Positions 53,587 through 61,725 of a stretch of 64,000 bases of DNA are shown here, one piece after another. The notes beneath the pieces are model-generated. The model searched no databases. It saw only the letters and a list, made by a program, of their open reading frames with translations, and was not told where the DNA came from. The position numbers were made by a program, and so were the translations under genes. The DNA is from DASQPA01 sp963756455 (GTDB lineage Bacteria > Acidobacteriota > Thermoanaerobaculia > Multivoradales > UBA5704). The DNA lies in the NCBI GenBank assembly GCA_963756455.1, contig CAVWNC010000001.1:1240001-1304000 (forward strand), written 5' to 3'. Position 1 is the first letter of the stretch. Each line of letters starts with the position of its first letter.

Positions 53587-53616
53587 TCCAGTGCCAAGCG
53601 TCCTCAGGGGAGGGCA
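53587..53616 (+). repeat. 30-bp direct repeat, copy 2
   Basis: Partner of the repeat at 52751-52780, followed by GCACTTCCGCGGGAGAAGTA, so it also leads into a GAAGTAGGGT element, here single rather than arrayed. Confidence 0.85.
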
Positions 53617-54092
53617 GCACTTCCGCGGGAGAAGTAGGGTAGGCGCGCTTCTCGATCGTCCAGGCCTTGCACTACGAGTAGGAGAGCAGCACATTGTCGC
53701 GGCCGGTCCATGGGAGTGGCCCATGGCGGCGGTGAGGAGAAGGACGAGGCTCCGACGACGGAGAGCGGGTACTTCCACGGTTGAAGTAGGGTGGTCCAGC
53801 CGGGAAACCCCAGACTTCGCAGGCAGGAGAAGGGCGCCTTTAGGATGGAAGCCGGGGAAATCCGAGCTTCCGCCAACAGCGCACCCAGTCTCCACGGGCC
53901 TCGATCGCTGACCTGGCCCGGCTTACGCTGGTCCTCCTTGTCCGCGATAAAGGGGCTCGACGCGATTTTCAGGCATCAAAAGCTGCTGGGGAGAGCGCGT
54001 GGGGCCGCACAGGGCCTCGCGGAGAAGGGGGGAAAGCCACAGAGGACTGGACGAGAGGGACGGAACGCCAGCCAGCTGGCGGCCGAGGCTTC

Positions 54093-55115
54093 TCAGTTTG
54101 TTATAAGACGAATACCTCTTGCGCGAGGCCTTCGCTCAGCGCTCTTGGCAACGATTCTGATTTCAATCCTTCTATTTAGATAATCCAGCGATCTATCGTT
54201 CGTCTCTATGATGCCTCCCGTACCGTATTTGTATTCAATGTTGTTGGTTCCTAAAAGATTCACTAAGAAGGCAGTTGCGACATATGCGCGAGCGGCTCCG
54301 AGCTCGCAGTTGTCCTTGATCTCGCCTCCCACAAGCATCTCAGATTCTTCGCCAAACGCAACCGAAGTGGGATTCTTTTCCAGGAGACGGTTTCCTTTGC
54401 ATCCTCTATAATAGACGGCAAGCGGGTGTCTGATTTGGTTCCATCCCCCAATTCCAGTGTCTCTTTGAGAGAGAGGACGAGCCCTCTGGAAGACTGATTG
54501 ATCAGCGTATCCAATCAGTTCGATGTAAAAATGATATCGCTCCCATTTCATCCCGGCTAGCGTACCTCCTATCCCGCGCAAGACCTCTCTGAGCCCTTGA
54601 CGCAAAGCATAGTCGGAAAGATCAAAACCTTCTATTTTCTCGTTACGCAACCAATTGAGAAGGTCGAACTCCTTAAAGCACTGATTGTTCCTGTCGATGG
54701 GGCTCAGGTGTTGTATAAAGGGCACCACCTTGTCGGTTAGGAGCAGCGAAAATATGTGATCTAGCGGTATAGAAGTAGGGCTGTCACCTTCAAGCCGAAC
54801 TTCTTTTGCCATTTCCGAGCCAATGGCGAGGTAGATAACCCGGGTAACTTCCTCGCACGGCGTCGCATAATCGATCGTGAATGGGATCTCAATCCGCTTG
54901 GAGCATTGGAAACATAACGATAGCCAGCCCCCAAGGAATCGACAACCTCTGGTATGCTTTTCCATAATTACATCGATTCGGAGTTCTGTGCTGAAAAGGG
55001 ATCTTTCCTTCAACTCGGCGAGGGCTGCGCTATTTCTAACCTTGATCCATAGCACGTCGGCGTCTGGGTGAGAGCTATGATCTCCGTATTGATAGGCAGC
55101 GATAGGATCAAACAA
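54093..55115 (-). CDS. OmpA-like C-terminal domain protein, low-GC, function unknown
   Basis: About 340 residues; the start given is a TTG and the frame is open for some 16 codons further upstream without a start codon. The C terminus (RAYVATAFLVNLLGTNNIEY then GTGGIIETNDRSLDYLNRRIEIRI) matches the end of OmpA/MotB peptidoglycan-binding domains, and YHFYIELIGYADQ resembles their first strand. The N-terminal 180 residues are unrecognised. Base and codon use is clearly more AT-rich than the neighbours, a sign of transfer. The short frame just upstream (55156-55338) encodes an N-terminal anchor in another frame, so the gene may be frameshifted near 55155 and the full protein about 400 residues. 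Confidence 0.6.
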   Translation of the reverse strand: MFDPIAAYQYGDHSSHPDADVLWIKVRNSAALAELKERSLFSTELRIDVIMEKHTRGCRFLGGWLSLCFQCSKRIEIPFTIDYATPCEEVTRVIYLAIGSEMAKEVRLEGDSPTSIPLDHIFSLLLTDKVVPFIQHLSPIDRNNQCFKEFDLLNWLRNEKIEGFDLSDYALRQGLREVLRGIGGTLAGMKWERYHFYIELIGYADQSVFQRARPLSQRDTGIGGWNQIRHPLAVYYRGCKGNRLLEKNPTSVAFGEESEMLVGGEIKDNCELGAARAYVATAFLVNLLGTNNIEYKYGTGGIIETNDRSLDYLNRRIEIRIVAKSAERRPRARGIRLITN

Positions 55116-55155
55116 ATCTGTTACTTTATGATCTCCAAGCTTGAGATCACTTATT

Positions 55156-55338
55156 TTATCCCTTCTCCTGCGTAATTCTTACGCCAGAAAGGAAACGATC
55201 GATCGGTATGCCAGGCACGGCCTCGAAGGATGCGCCCCGTGCACCTCCCGGATTAAGCGCTAACTGCATGAGGATGATAACGATCGATGTCGTCGCTGCT
55301 ATCCGCCGGCGCGGAATCATTCCGAGAATCCTGGTCAT
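55156..55338 (-). CDS. Short membrane-anchor or signal-peptide frame, probably the N terminus of the OmpA-like protein
   Basis: 60 residues: MTRILGMIPRRRIAATT, then hydrophobic SIVIILMQLALN and GGARGA, like a signal peptide or anchor, then FEAVPGIPIDRFLSGVRITQEKG and TAA. Directly at the TAA the +1 frame opens into DKISDLKLGDHKV and on to the OmpA-like protein. The AGGAGAAGGG at its end could instead serve as a ribosome site for a separate gene, but no ATG/GTG follows at a good distance. Confidence 0.5.
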   Translation of the reverse strand: MTRILGMIPRRRIAATTSIVIILMQLALNPGGARGASFEAVPGIPIDRFLSGVRITQEKG

Positions 55339-55449
55339 TTAACGCTCCGGGCAGTTGGAAGTTGCTACCAACCAAAGCCCAGGAGAGCCCATACTACGAT
55401 GATGCCACTCAGGAGGCCTATGAACCCTATCGTTGCAAAAAAGCGTCGG

Positions 55450-55995
55450 CTAGCCTTGGCCCGCCCGTTTTGCAACGGCCCCTTGGCCGAGAACGCTCCG
55501 CCGCTGGAGGACTTCACCCGAGGTGCAATCCAGCGGCAGAGCCTTGGAAAGCCTCGAATGCCCTGCACTTGGGACTTCTAGCTCGTTCAAGTGGTTTTTC
55601 CTATGCAACTGACAGGTGAAGCTTGTCGCAATTCCTAGCTTCCGCGAATGCATCCATCCGCTGAACGATAAGCTTAAGAGGAGGCTGAGGATGCCTAGGG
55701 TTAGGGACAATGCAGTCACGATTTGCGCTCGTGCCAGAGCGTGACCGCTTAGCATGGCATAAGAGGGGGCGCCTGGATGCAGAGAAGTTATCAGCATAGT
55801 AACCGCAATAACGGTCACAGAAAATGATCCGGCAGCGACGGCGGCAGCACCGAGAGCCCAACTGCTGATACCACGAGACGATTTGATCGTAAGGAGAGTG
55901 CCAAAGAAGGTAATCGAGAACCCGCCCAGGAACGCAGCGATCGCCGCCAACTGCCGTCCGAGTTCCGCGAGATACTCCGGAGTGAGAGAGTCCAT
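55450..55995 (-). CDS. Small multi-pass membrane protein, function unknown
   Basis: About 181 residues in the frame as read, ATG at 55995 (MDSLTPEYLAELGRQLAAI). Three hydrophobic helices: QLAAIAAFLGGFSITFFGTLL, WALGAAAVAAGSFSVTVIAVTM and IVTALSLTLGILSLLLSLSF. The last ~60 residues lack membrane character, whereas another frame ending at 55365 encodes a fourth helix (RRFFATIGFIGLLSGIIVVW), so a frameshift near 55550 is likely and the real gene may end at 55365. A TATAAT lies 10 nt before the ATG, suggesting a start with little or no leader. It is followed on the same strand by the anchored OmpA-like protein. Confidence 0.6.
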   Translation of the reverse strand: MDSLTPEYLAELGRQLAAIAAFLGGFSITFFGTLLTIKSSRGISSWALGAAAVAAGSFSVTVIAVTMLITSLHPGAPSYAMLSGHALARAQIVTALSLTLGILSLLLSLSFSGWMHSRKLGIATSFTCQLHRKNHLNELEVPSAGHSRLSKALPLDCTSGEVLQRRSVLGQGAVAKRAGQG

Positions 55996-56240
55996 ACGAT
56001 TGTTGATTATACAGCAAGCGTGTGGATCTTGGATCTCCCTGGCGCAGCCCGCTTCCCACCCAAGTTTATGCCCAAGCATAGGTATGGCCAATGCTCTATT
56101 CTTTGCTATCGCAAGTACCGAGCCGTGCCGATTGCCTTCCGCTTGCACTCCGGGAGGAGGTGCCGACAGGTGCCACCGACATGGGAAGGCCCTCGCGGAT
56201 CGAGGGCATACAATACGACGCATGACTCGGAGGTGCCCCG

Positions 56241-56440
56241 ATGCGACTTTTGGCCCGGAAGCTCGAAGCCCTGGAGCGGACGACCGGGCAGAGCACGTCG
56301 AACGTCGTGCACGCTGCGCTCGAGCGCTACTTCAGCGAAGTCTGCGGGACGGGCCGCTCCGTGAGGGATCCTCGAATCGGGTCTCATCGGTTGCGGTGAG
56401 GCTGAGGCCGACCTCTCGACCACCTACAAGCGGCGACTCA
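56241..56440 (+). pseudogene. Decayed copy of the antitoxin of VapBC pair 2
   Basis: The DNA from LARKLEALERTTGQSTSNVV through YFSEVCGTGRS is nearly identical to the intact antitoxin at 56767-57027. The first ~10 codons are disrupted, a 5-nt loss after GGCCGCTCCGTGAG breaks the frame, and GACCTCTCGACCACCTACAA marks where homology fades. Its toxin partner is absent. Confidence 0.8.
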
Positions 56441-56611
56441 CCTCGCCGGCGACTCCCGAGGAGACCATCGCGGAGTTCCGACACCTGTCGGACGAAGGGG
56501 ATGGGAACTCCAGAGGCCGGAAGCTCGACCGAGAGGAGACTCATTCCCGGCAGTAAGACGGGCCGCCCAGCCCACCATCACTGACGACCACCGAGGACGA
56601 AGGGGGGTACG

Positions 56612-56690
56612 ATGAGCATTCCAAATGCCAGCCAGCGGGAGCGCCCGGCCTACCCACCCGGGCGAGATGCTCTATCGAGACAGGCGCCAC
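56612..56690 (+). pseudogene. Decayed copy of the start of the HigA-like gene
   Basis: ATGAGCATTCCAAATGCCAG, then CCCACCCGGGCGAGATGCTC, parallels ATGAGCATTCCAAACACCGG and CCATCCGGGCGAGATGCTCC at 57460. A preceding GAGGACGAAGGGG is also shared. The frame is broken and the HTH part is missing. With the pseudo-antitoxin at 56241 it shows that the whole segment was duplicated and that this copy lost its toxin and most of higA. Confidence 0.75.
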
Positions 56691-56717
56691 CTACTCGGGA
56701 AGGGGAAGGTCCCCTCC

Positions 56718-56753
56718 TTGACCTCGGCTGATGGCGGTCATACAATGTGTATG
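56718..56753 (+). promoter_or_regulatory. Promoter and operator of VapBC pair 2
   Basis: TTGACC (56718-56723), 17-bp spacer, TACAAT (56741-56746): a near-consensus sigma-70 promoter. The perfect inverted repeat CATACA-ATG-TGTATG (56739-56753) covers the -10 box, an ideal operator for the ribbon-helix-helix antitoxin. AGGAG follows at 56756-56760, 6 nt before the ATG at 56767. Confidence 0.78.
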
Positions 56754-56766
56754 ACAGGAGATGTCA

Positions 56767-57027
56767 ATGCGACTCAATGCGAGGTTGCCCGAGGATTTGG
56801 CCCGGAAGCTCGAAGCCTTGGAGCGGGCGACCGGGCAGAGCACGTCGAATGTCGTGCGCGCTGCGCTCGAGCGCTATTTCAGCGAAGTCTGTGGGACGGG
56901 CCGCTCCGCACGTGAGGCGATCCTCGAGTCGGGCCTCATCGGCTGCGGCGAGGCCGAGGCCGACCTCTCGACGACCTACAAAGAGCGGCTGTATGAGGGC
57001 TTCGGACGCAAGCATGGTCATCGCTGA
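56767..57027 (+). CDS. vapB: Antitoxin of VapBC pair 2 (ribbon-helix-helix)
   Basis: 86 residues from ATG 56767, chosen over ATG 56761 because AGGAG abuts the latter but sits 6 nt from the former. MRLNARLPEDLARKLEALE is a classic RHH start (strand then helix A), ATGQSTSNVVRAALERYF the second helix. The acidic C-terminal part (EAILESGLIGCGEAEADLS) should block the PIN active site. Overlaps vapC by 14 nt. Probably autoregulated at the 15-bp palindrome upstream. Confidence 0.85.
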   Translation: MRLNARLPEDLARKLEALERATGQSTSNVVRAALERYFSEVCGTGRSAREAILESGLIGCGEAEADLSTTYKERLYEGFGRKHGHR

Positions 57028-57430
57028 CACTGGATTCTGGCTCGCACTCGCCAACCGCCGGGACGCTTACCACGAAAACGCCATGCAGGCCTTCGACTCG
57101 CTTGGGGACGAACGCCTCATCGTAACCTGGCCCGTGATGACCGAGACCTGCTACCTGCTGCTCGACCGCCTGGGTCCCGCCGCGCAATCCCGATTCCTTG
57201 CCTCCCACGCCGCGCGAGCGTTCGAGATCGCCGCTCCGGAGATCCACCCGCCCGAACGCATCGTTCCGCTGATGGAGAAGTATGCAGCGTTGCCGATGGA
57301 CCTGGCGGACGCCACGCTCGTGCTGCTCGCCGAATGGTTGGGCCACGGTCGCATCCTTTCCGTCGATCGCCGCGACTTCTGTGCCTTTCGATGGAAGAAC
57401 CGTCACCCGTTCGAGAACCTTCTGGTATAG
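57014..57430 (+). CDS. vapC: PIN-domain ribonuclease toxin of VapBC pair 2
   Basis: 138 residues. All four PIN acidic positions are visible: Asp in MVIADTGFWLAL, Glu in VMTETCYLLL, Asp in PMDLADATLVLLAE, Asp in RILSVDRRDF. It looks intact and functional, an Mg-dependent RNase controlled by the overlapping antitoxin. It shares the MD(F/L)ADATLV motif with the toxin of pair 1, but overall they are distinct. Confidence 0.88.
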   Translation: MVIADTGFWLALANRRDAYHENAMQAFDSLGDERLIVTWPVMTETCYLLLDRLGPAAQSRFLASHAARAFEIAAPEIHPPERIVPLMEKYAALPMDLADATLVLLAEWLGHGRILSVDRRDFCAFRWKNRHPFENLLV

Positions 57431-57459
57431 GTGGCTCCGAGGAGGACGAAGGGGACACG

Positions 57460-57774
57460 ATGAGCATTCCAAACACCGGCCGACGGGAGAGCCGGCCCAC
57501 CCATCCGGGCGAGATGCTCCGCGAGGACTTCCTGCCGGATTACGGGCTCACCGTCGCGAGCCTCGCGGAGGCCCTGGGCGTCACGCGCCAGACCATCAAT
57601 GAGCTGCTGCGGGAGCGGCGCGTGGTGAGCCCGGAGATGGCGCTTCGCCTCTCACGGCTGTTCAGCAATTCGCCGGAGTTCTGGCTCAACGCGCAACGTG
57701 CCGTGGATCTCTGGGACGCGGCAATCGCCCTCAAGACGCAGGTCGAGCGCATCAAGCCGCTCAAGGTTGCCTGA
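57460..57774 (+). CDS. higA: HigA-like antitoxin / XRE-family regulator without an adjacent HigB
   Basis: 104 residues, ATG behind GAAGGGG, 29 nt after vapC. RPTHPGEMLREDFLPDYGLT is the typical HigA opening, followed by the HTH (SLAEALGVTRQTINELLRERR) and the family ending LSRLFSNSPEFWLNAQRAVDLWDA. HigB normally lies directly upstream but here that place is taken by VapC. It may regulate the VapBC unit, pair with a toxin elsewhere, or be an orphan. Confidence 0.88.
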   Translation: MSIPNTGRRESRPTHPGEMLREDFLPDYGLTVASLAEALGVTRQTINELLRERRVVSPEMALRLSRLFSNSPEFWLNAQRAVDLWDAAIALKTQVERIKPLKVA

Positions 57775-58163
57775 CGCTCGATCGGCCCGCCGGCGTCCAG
57801 ACGTCTGACTGGGTGACATCTGGACAAACGAGCCAGATTTTTCCCTGGGAGCGCCGGCGCTCTCTGGGAGTAGACCTTGTCGGTTTGAGGTCGGAGACCT
57901 CGCTAGTGTAGTGCGTCAGAAATACAGCGGACACCCAAGAGCCGCCAAGCCGATTCTTCACAAAAATGCCTCCCGTTTAGAGGGAAGCGCCAGGCTTAGG
58001 GCTCCGTCGGCCTGCTCTAGGCCTCCTGTCGAGTCCCGCGTAGTTCCGTGGCCGTCTTTTCGAGTTCTGTCGTGGCGGCGTAGGTCAGCAAGAGGTGGGT
58101 CCCGGATTCGGCCGGTTGCGGTGGAATCCGGGACAGATGACTTGGGGGCTGCCTGTTCTAGGT
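57775..58163. other. Intergenic region with several palindromes
   Basis: No gene seen in 389 bp. Perfect palindromes: GAGCGCCGGCGCTC (57849-57862) and GAGGTC-GGA-GACCTC (57887-57901). A 10-bp inverted repeat GTCCCGGATT (58099-58108) / AATCCGGGAC (58125-58134) lies 30 nt past the stop of the last minus-strand transposon gene and may end its transcript, though without a T tract. The left end of the four-gene transposon should lie here but was not resolved. Confidence 0.5.
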
Positions 58164-58409
58164 TTATTCTGCCTTCTTTCTCACCCTGGCGCTTGAGATC
58201 CATCTCCTGAGTCCGACGCGGACGTTCTTGAAACAGCCGGCCGGTCGGTTCTGGTAGTACCAGCGGAAAGTTTTGGTTTCTTCGAGAATGTCGAGATCCC
58301 GGAAGTCTTCGAGGAGCTCGTCGACAAACTCGGCGTCGAGTCGGGAGTCGAACGGGTAGGCGGGCATCCGGCTCTTCAAATAGTCGAGGATGGGTTCGGC
58401 TTCGTTCAT
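58164..58409 (-). CDS. Small accessory protein of the transposon operon, function unknown
   Basis: 81 residues (MNEAEPILDYLKSRMPAYPF at the start). The start overlaps the ATPase stop as ATGA, so it belongs to the operon. Acidic helical middle (DAEFVDELLEDFRDLDILEE) and basic end (VGLRRWISSARVRKKAE). No family recognised. It may be a DNA- or ATPase-binding helper of transposition. Confidence 0.65.
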   Translation of the reverse strand: MNEAEPILDYLKSRMPAYPFDSRLDAEFVDELLEDFRDLDILEETKTFRWYYQNRPAGCFKNVRVGLRRWISSARVRKKAE

Positions 58410-59212
58410 CCGCGTAATTCCTCCGCGGCGGTCAGGATGTGGTTGGGTTCGACAAGCCTGGCGTGAGAGGTGGCGGCGACGGCGAGTGCGTGATGAGCGA
58501 GGGCGTCGATTCTTCTCATGACTCCTTGGGAAGCGTTGAAGAGGGCCTCGACGGCGGGTTCGGTGAACAGCGGCCGCTCGAGGCCGGCGAGCTTGAGCCG
58601 GTGCTCGAGATAGAGGCGTGTGGTGTCGCGGTCGAATCCTCGCAGTGCGAAACGGACGGTGATTCTCTGAGCGAGGGCCTCTAAGTGAGACAGTCTCAAG
58701 GCCTGTCGCAGGCCGGATTGTCCGGCCAGGAGCACGGCGAGCCGTCCCTGGCTGTCCCACTCGAAATTGGTGAGCAGAGGCAAGAGGGCGAGGACGTCGG
58801 GTCTCAAGTTGTGGGCCTCGTCGAGCAGGAGCAGGACGGTGAGGTGTCGTTCCTTGACGAGACGTTGGATTTCGTCCTGGAGGAGACGGAAAGTCATGGC
58901 GCGAGACCAGAGGGGGTTGAGGCCGAGGGCCAGGGCGATCTGGCGACAGAAGTCTGCGGGGTTGACGAGGTTGTCGTGGAGGTAGAGCACGCGGACCTGA
59001 TCGGGGTGGAGATCGTCGCGCAGTCGTCTCAAGGCGGTGGACTTTCCGCTTCCGGGCTCACCGGTGAGCAGGCCGATGGCGCGGTTGTCGACCAGGTACC
59101 GCAGGCGCGAGTGCAGCTCTTCGAGCACGGGCGAACGGAAGAGCTGGTCGGCGCCTAAAGGTCGCTGGAAAGGCAGGCAGGTGAAGCCGAAGGCTGTGGT
59201 ATAGAGATTCAT
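58406..59212 (-). CDS. AAA ATPase of the transposon (ExeA/TniB-like)
   Basis: 268 residues. Walker A GEPGSGKSTALRRL near residue 50, Walker B VLLLLDEAHNLRPD, sensor-type LAVLLAGQSGLRQALRL, arginine-rich AQRITVRFALRGFD, and a C-terminal lid. The opening LYTTAFGFTCLPFQRP resembles the GFxxxPF start of ExeA-type ATPases that act as TnsC/TniB-like target selectors. It overlaps the transposase stop as ATGA, and should form an ATP-dependent complex on target DNA with the transposase. Confidence 0.85.
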   Translation of the reverse strand: MNLYTTAFGFTCLPFQRPLGADQLFRSPVLEELHSRLRYLVDNRAIGLLTGEPGSGKSTALRRLRDDLHPDQVRVLYLHDNLVNPADFCRQIALALGLNPLWSRAMTFRLLQDEIQRLVKERHLTVLLLLDEAHNLRPDVLALLPLLTNFEWDSQGRLAVLLAGQSGLRQALRLSHLEALAQRITVRFALRGFDRDTTRLYLEHRLKLAGLERPLFTEPAVEALFNASQGVMRRIDALAHHALAVAATSHARLVEPNHILTAAEELRG

Positions 59213-60543
59213 TCCGGCTCCTCCCGGTAGAACTTCTTGGCGATGAGATCGAGATAGCTGATGCCGGTTGTGGGGGCCTGCGGCTCGGCGGTTTGGCCTT
59301 CGCGGGTGGCCCTTCGCAGAGTGGCGTTGGTGACGAGATCGAGTCGGCGCAGCGGTTTCTCGGCGGTTTCGCCACGGCGGCGGAAATGGACAGGTCGGCC
59401 CGGATCGTAGGGGTCATAGAGAACCTCGATGGTTTCGCCGGCAAAGCCATCGGGCGCCTCGTAGAGGCGGCTGTCGAGGTGGACGGTTCGGTCACGTCCG
59501 ACCTTTCTGTCGACCTTCATGCGCAGCCACAGCTCGAGCTGCTCGGGCGCCTGGCGGATCAACGCTTGATCCTGGAGAAAGCGGTCGAGCGGAGTCATTC
59601 CACCGAGGCCACCGTGCGGGGTCTGGTGGTATTCGGCTTCGAGCCAGGCCCAGAAGACGCGGTTCAGCGATGCCAGGTCGCGCAGGATCTCGTCGGTGAC
59701 GTGGGGCAGAAAGCTCTGGCGGACGTGGCGGAAGAAGCGCTCGATCTTGCCGCGCCCGCGCGGTCGGTGGGGCCGGGAGTGGATCAGGGCGACATTGAGG
59801 GTGGCGCAGATGACTTCCAGGTGGTGGGTGCGGAAGGTCGCTCCGTTGTCGCAGTACAGCCGCCGGGGCAGACCCCGGCGCAGCAGGGCCTGCTTGAAGG
59901 CGTCTTTGAAGCAGGCGGCGTTTTCAGCCAGGTAGAAGGCGGCAAAGGGAACCATCCGCGAGGCGTCGTCGAGGAAGGCATAGAGGTAGGTCTTGCCGCC
60001 GTCGCGTCTTCCGGGCACCAGCAGGCGAGGCCCGTGCATGAGGTCTGAAGTCCACAGGTCGTTGACGTGCGGATGGGTGAAGGCCAGAGCGTCGGGCTCG
60101 CCGCCAGAAGCCGCCGCGGGTGCTGCGGGTGCCTGGCTGGCGAAGAAGCGATGCACCGAGCTTCGCGACAGCCGCACCGTCTTGTCGACTTTGCCTGCCA
60201 GCATAATGGCGCGGATCAGGCTATCGAGAGACGCGCCGGGCCGCTCGGCGCGCAGCGCCAGCAGCAGCTCCTGCACCGGCTCCGGGATCGCCCGCGGTTT
60301 GCCGGTATCGGCTCGCGGGCGCGGTTTGAGCCCGTCGAAGCCATGGCGCTCGTAGAGCTCGATCCAATCGCGCACCGTGGTGCGGCCGATCTGGGTGCGC
60401 CGGCTGCCTGGCACGGTCCAGGTCTTGGCCGCGATGGCCGACAGCAGCTTCTCCTTCTCCCGCGGCGCCAACGGCCGGCTCACCAACTCGCTGATCACTC
60501 CATGGCGGAACAACGCGATCTTCTCTCTCAGGGTCTCATCCAT
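59209..60543 (-). CDS. DDE transposase of the Mu/TniA-like type
   Basis: 444 residues from ATG 60543 (MDETLREKIALFRHGVI). N-terminal HTH (TTVRDWIELYERHGFDGLKPR) and a second DNA-binding segment (SRSSVHRFF). Catalytic triad in the rve core: Asp in LWTSDLMHGPRLL, Asp in RLYCDNGATFRTHH, Glu in RGRGKIERFFRHVR. C-terminal Mu-type beta domain (RTVHLDSRLYEAPDGFAGETIEVLYD, residues about 345-370). The start overlaps the stop of the zinc-ribbon gene by 8 nt. The frame is intact. Terminal repeats were not found. Confidence 0.88.
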   Translation of the reverse strand: MDETLREKIALFRHGVISELVSRPLAPREKEKLLSAIAAKTWTVPGSRRTQIGRTTVRDWIELYERHGFDGLKPRPRADTGKPRAIPEPVQELLLALRAERPGASLDSLIRAIMLAGKVDKTVRLSRSSVHRFFASQAPAAPAAASGGEPDALAFTHPHVNDLWTSDLMHGPRLLVPGRRDGGKTYLYAFLDDASRMVPFAAFYLAENAACFKDAFKQALLRRGLPRRLYCDNGATFRTHHLEVICATLNVALIHSRPHRPRGRGKIERFFRHVRQSFLPHVTDEILRDLASLNRVFWAWLEAEYHQTPHGGLGGMTPLDRFLQDQALIRQAPEQLELWLRMKVDRKVGRDRTVHLDSRLYEAPDGFAGETIEVLYDPYDPGRPVHFRRRGETAEKPLRRLDLVTNATLRRATREGQTAEPQAPTTGISYLDLIAKKFYREEPE

Positions 60544-61129
60544 GCTCAAAAGTCTCCTCGAACGGCTCGGAGGCCATCTCCGAACCAGCAGGAGATGTTT
60601 TGACACAACCTTTTTCTCTCGAACAGTTACCAAGTTGTGTGGGTAGACTCGACCCGGGGTACCGAGGCCGGCCATGGCGGTACAGACCGCGCACCCCGCC
60701 GAGGAGACAGCCAAACCTCGACCAGAGATCGTGGCGCAGACGAGTCAGCCACCCAGCAACAGCGCCGAACGCCGCTTGCGCTCGCTCCCACCACCGACCC
60801 TCCACCGCTGGCAGCAGCGCCAGCACCGAGGACGTCCAAGCCCCCTCGGCGCTGCGCCGCCAACCCCGTACCCGCCGGACCCCCTGAGGGTCAGCTTGCT
60901 CGGCCGCCTCGGCGCCGGCGCTCGGAGCGCCCGCCGAGAGAGCCGCCTCCACGGCGCCCAACGTCGCATCCCGGTGGGCGCACAGATCCTCGGGAAACAG
61001 CGCGTGGCTGACTCCGCAGCGCGGGCACCGAACCCGACGCAACGGCTGAAGCTCACCGCCCAGACGGCGACGGTACGAACCATGACCTTGAAGGCGACAG
61101 CCCTGGCAGCCAGCATCGGGACAGCTCAC
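60536..61129 (-). CDS. Zinc-ribbon protein of the transposon (DUF6431-like), 5' end cut by the group II intron
   Basis: The coding stretch starts at a GTG as read here, but family-like sequence continues upstream in frame (CKEYLERIGEAIP). It then hits a stop inside the intron 5' end, so the gene is probably interrupted at 61178/61179. Zn-ribbon: CPDAGCQGCRLQGHGSYRR and VRCPRCGVSHALFPEDL, a pattern I associate with DUF6431 proteins in transposons of this type. The C-terminal half is Arg/Ala-rich and less conserved. The piece of the gene on the far side of the intron was not recognised. Confidence 0.65.
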   Translation of the reverse strand: MSCPDAGCQGCRLQGHGSYRRRLGGELQPLRRVRCPRCGVSHALFPEDLCAHRDATLGAVEAALSAGAPSAGAEAAEQADPQGVRRVRGWRRSAEGAWTSSVLALLPAVEGRWWERAQAAFGAVAGWLTRLRHDLWSRFGCLLGGVRGLYRHGRPRYPGSSLPTQLGNCSREKGCVKTSPAGSEMASEPFEETFEHG

Positions 61130-61725
61130 TGTCGGGATTGCCTCGCCGATCCGTTCCAGATACTCCTTGCAGCTGACAGTGCGTCACGAAAGGAGTGTTC
61201 CCAGTGAGCTGAGTTGAGTCATGAAGAACCTCCTGGGTCTCGAAGGCCAGCGGGTGAGAGTCCCGCTCGGGGAGTTGTCGGTACACCCCGGTAGCCACTG
61301 GAGCGGCCGAGGCGAGTGATCTCCCGGCTGGAGCCTCCGGAGAAGTCCTTGGTGCAACCAAGGTGCAAGTGCGCAGGCCGTAACGCGAGTGAACCCTGAG
61401 CAGGCCTCGATAGTTTCTCGCTGGAGCCGACCCTCCTGTCAGATGGGGAAGGCCGCCGGGGGGCGGGGGAGCAACCGATCGTAGAACCCGTCCTCTCCAG
61501 CCGGGGTAGTGGGGACCGCATGCGCATAAGGTCTTTGAGGCAACGTGAGAGATCCACGGCGGTGGCGGATCGCAGCCGCCAACCGGGCGGTCTGAAATGG
61601 CTGGCCTTGGGCCGTCGTGGAAGTCGGAGGGGCTCGTAGTACCGCAGAAGCCGGTTAACTCCGGTGGAGGGAAGGGGCCCTGGTTGTGGACACGCTTCAG
61701 AACGAGGAGAAGACCGGGATTGGCG

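Larger units (their letters stand above)
52595..54092. other. Gene-poor repeat-rich region
   Basis: About 1.5 kb without a convincing gene. It holds the 22-bp palindrome array, two stray copies of the same palindrome (53631-53640; 53767-53795) and a 30-bp direct repeat pair. One minus-strand segment (about 53291-53540, ending EEQVGRIRARHQRV) has protein-like composition and could be the tail of a decayed gene, but I recognise no family. Longer open frames here look like GC-rich chance frames. Confidence 0.5.

Noticed and set aside
53068..53895. A 275-codon minus-strand gene in the repeat region
   Set aside because: The frame runs through repeats, is rich in Arg/Pro/Gly/Ser and shows no domain or ribosome site; treated as chance.
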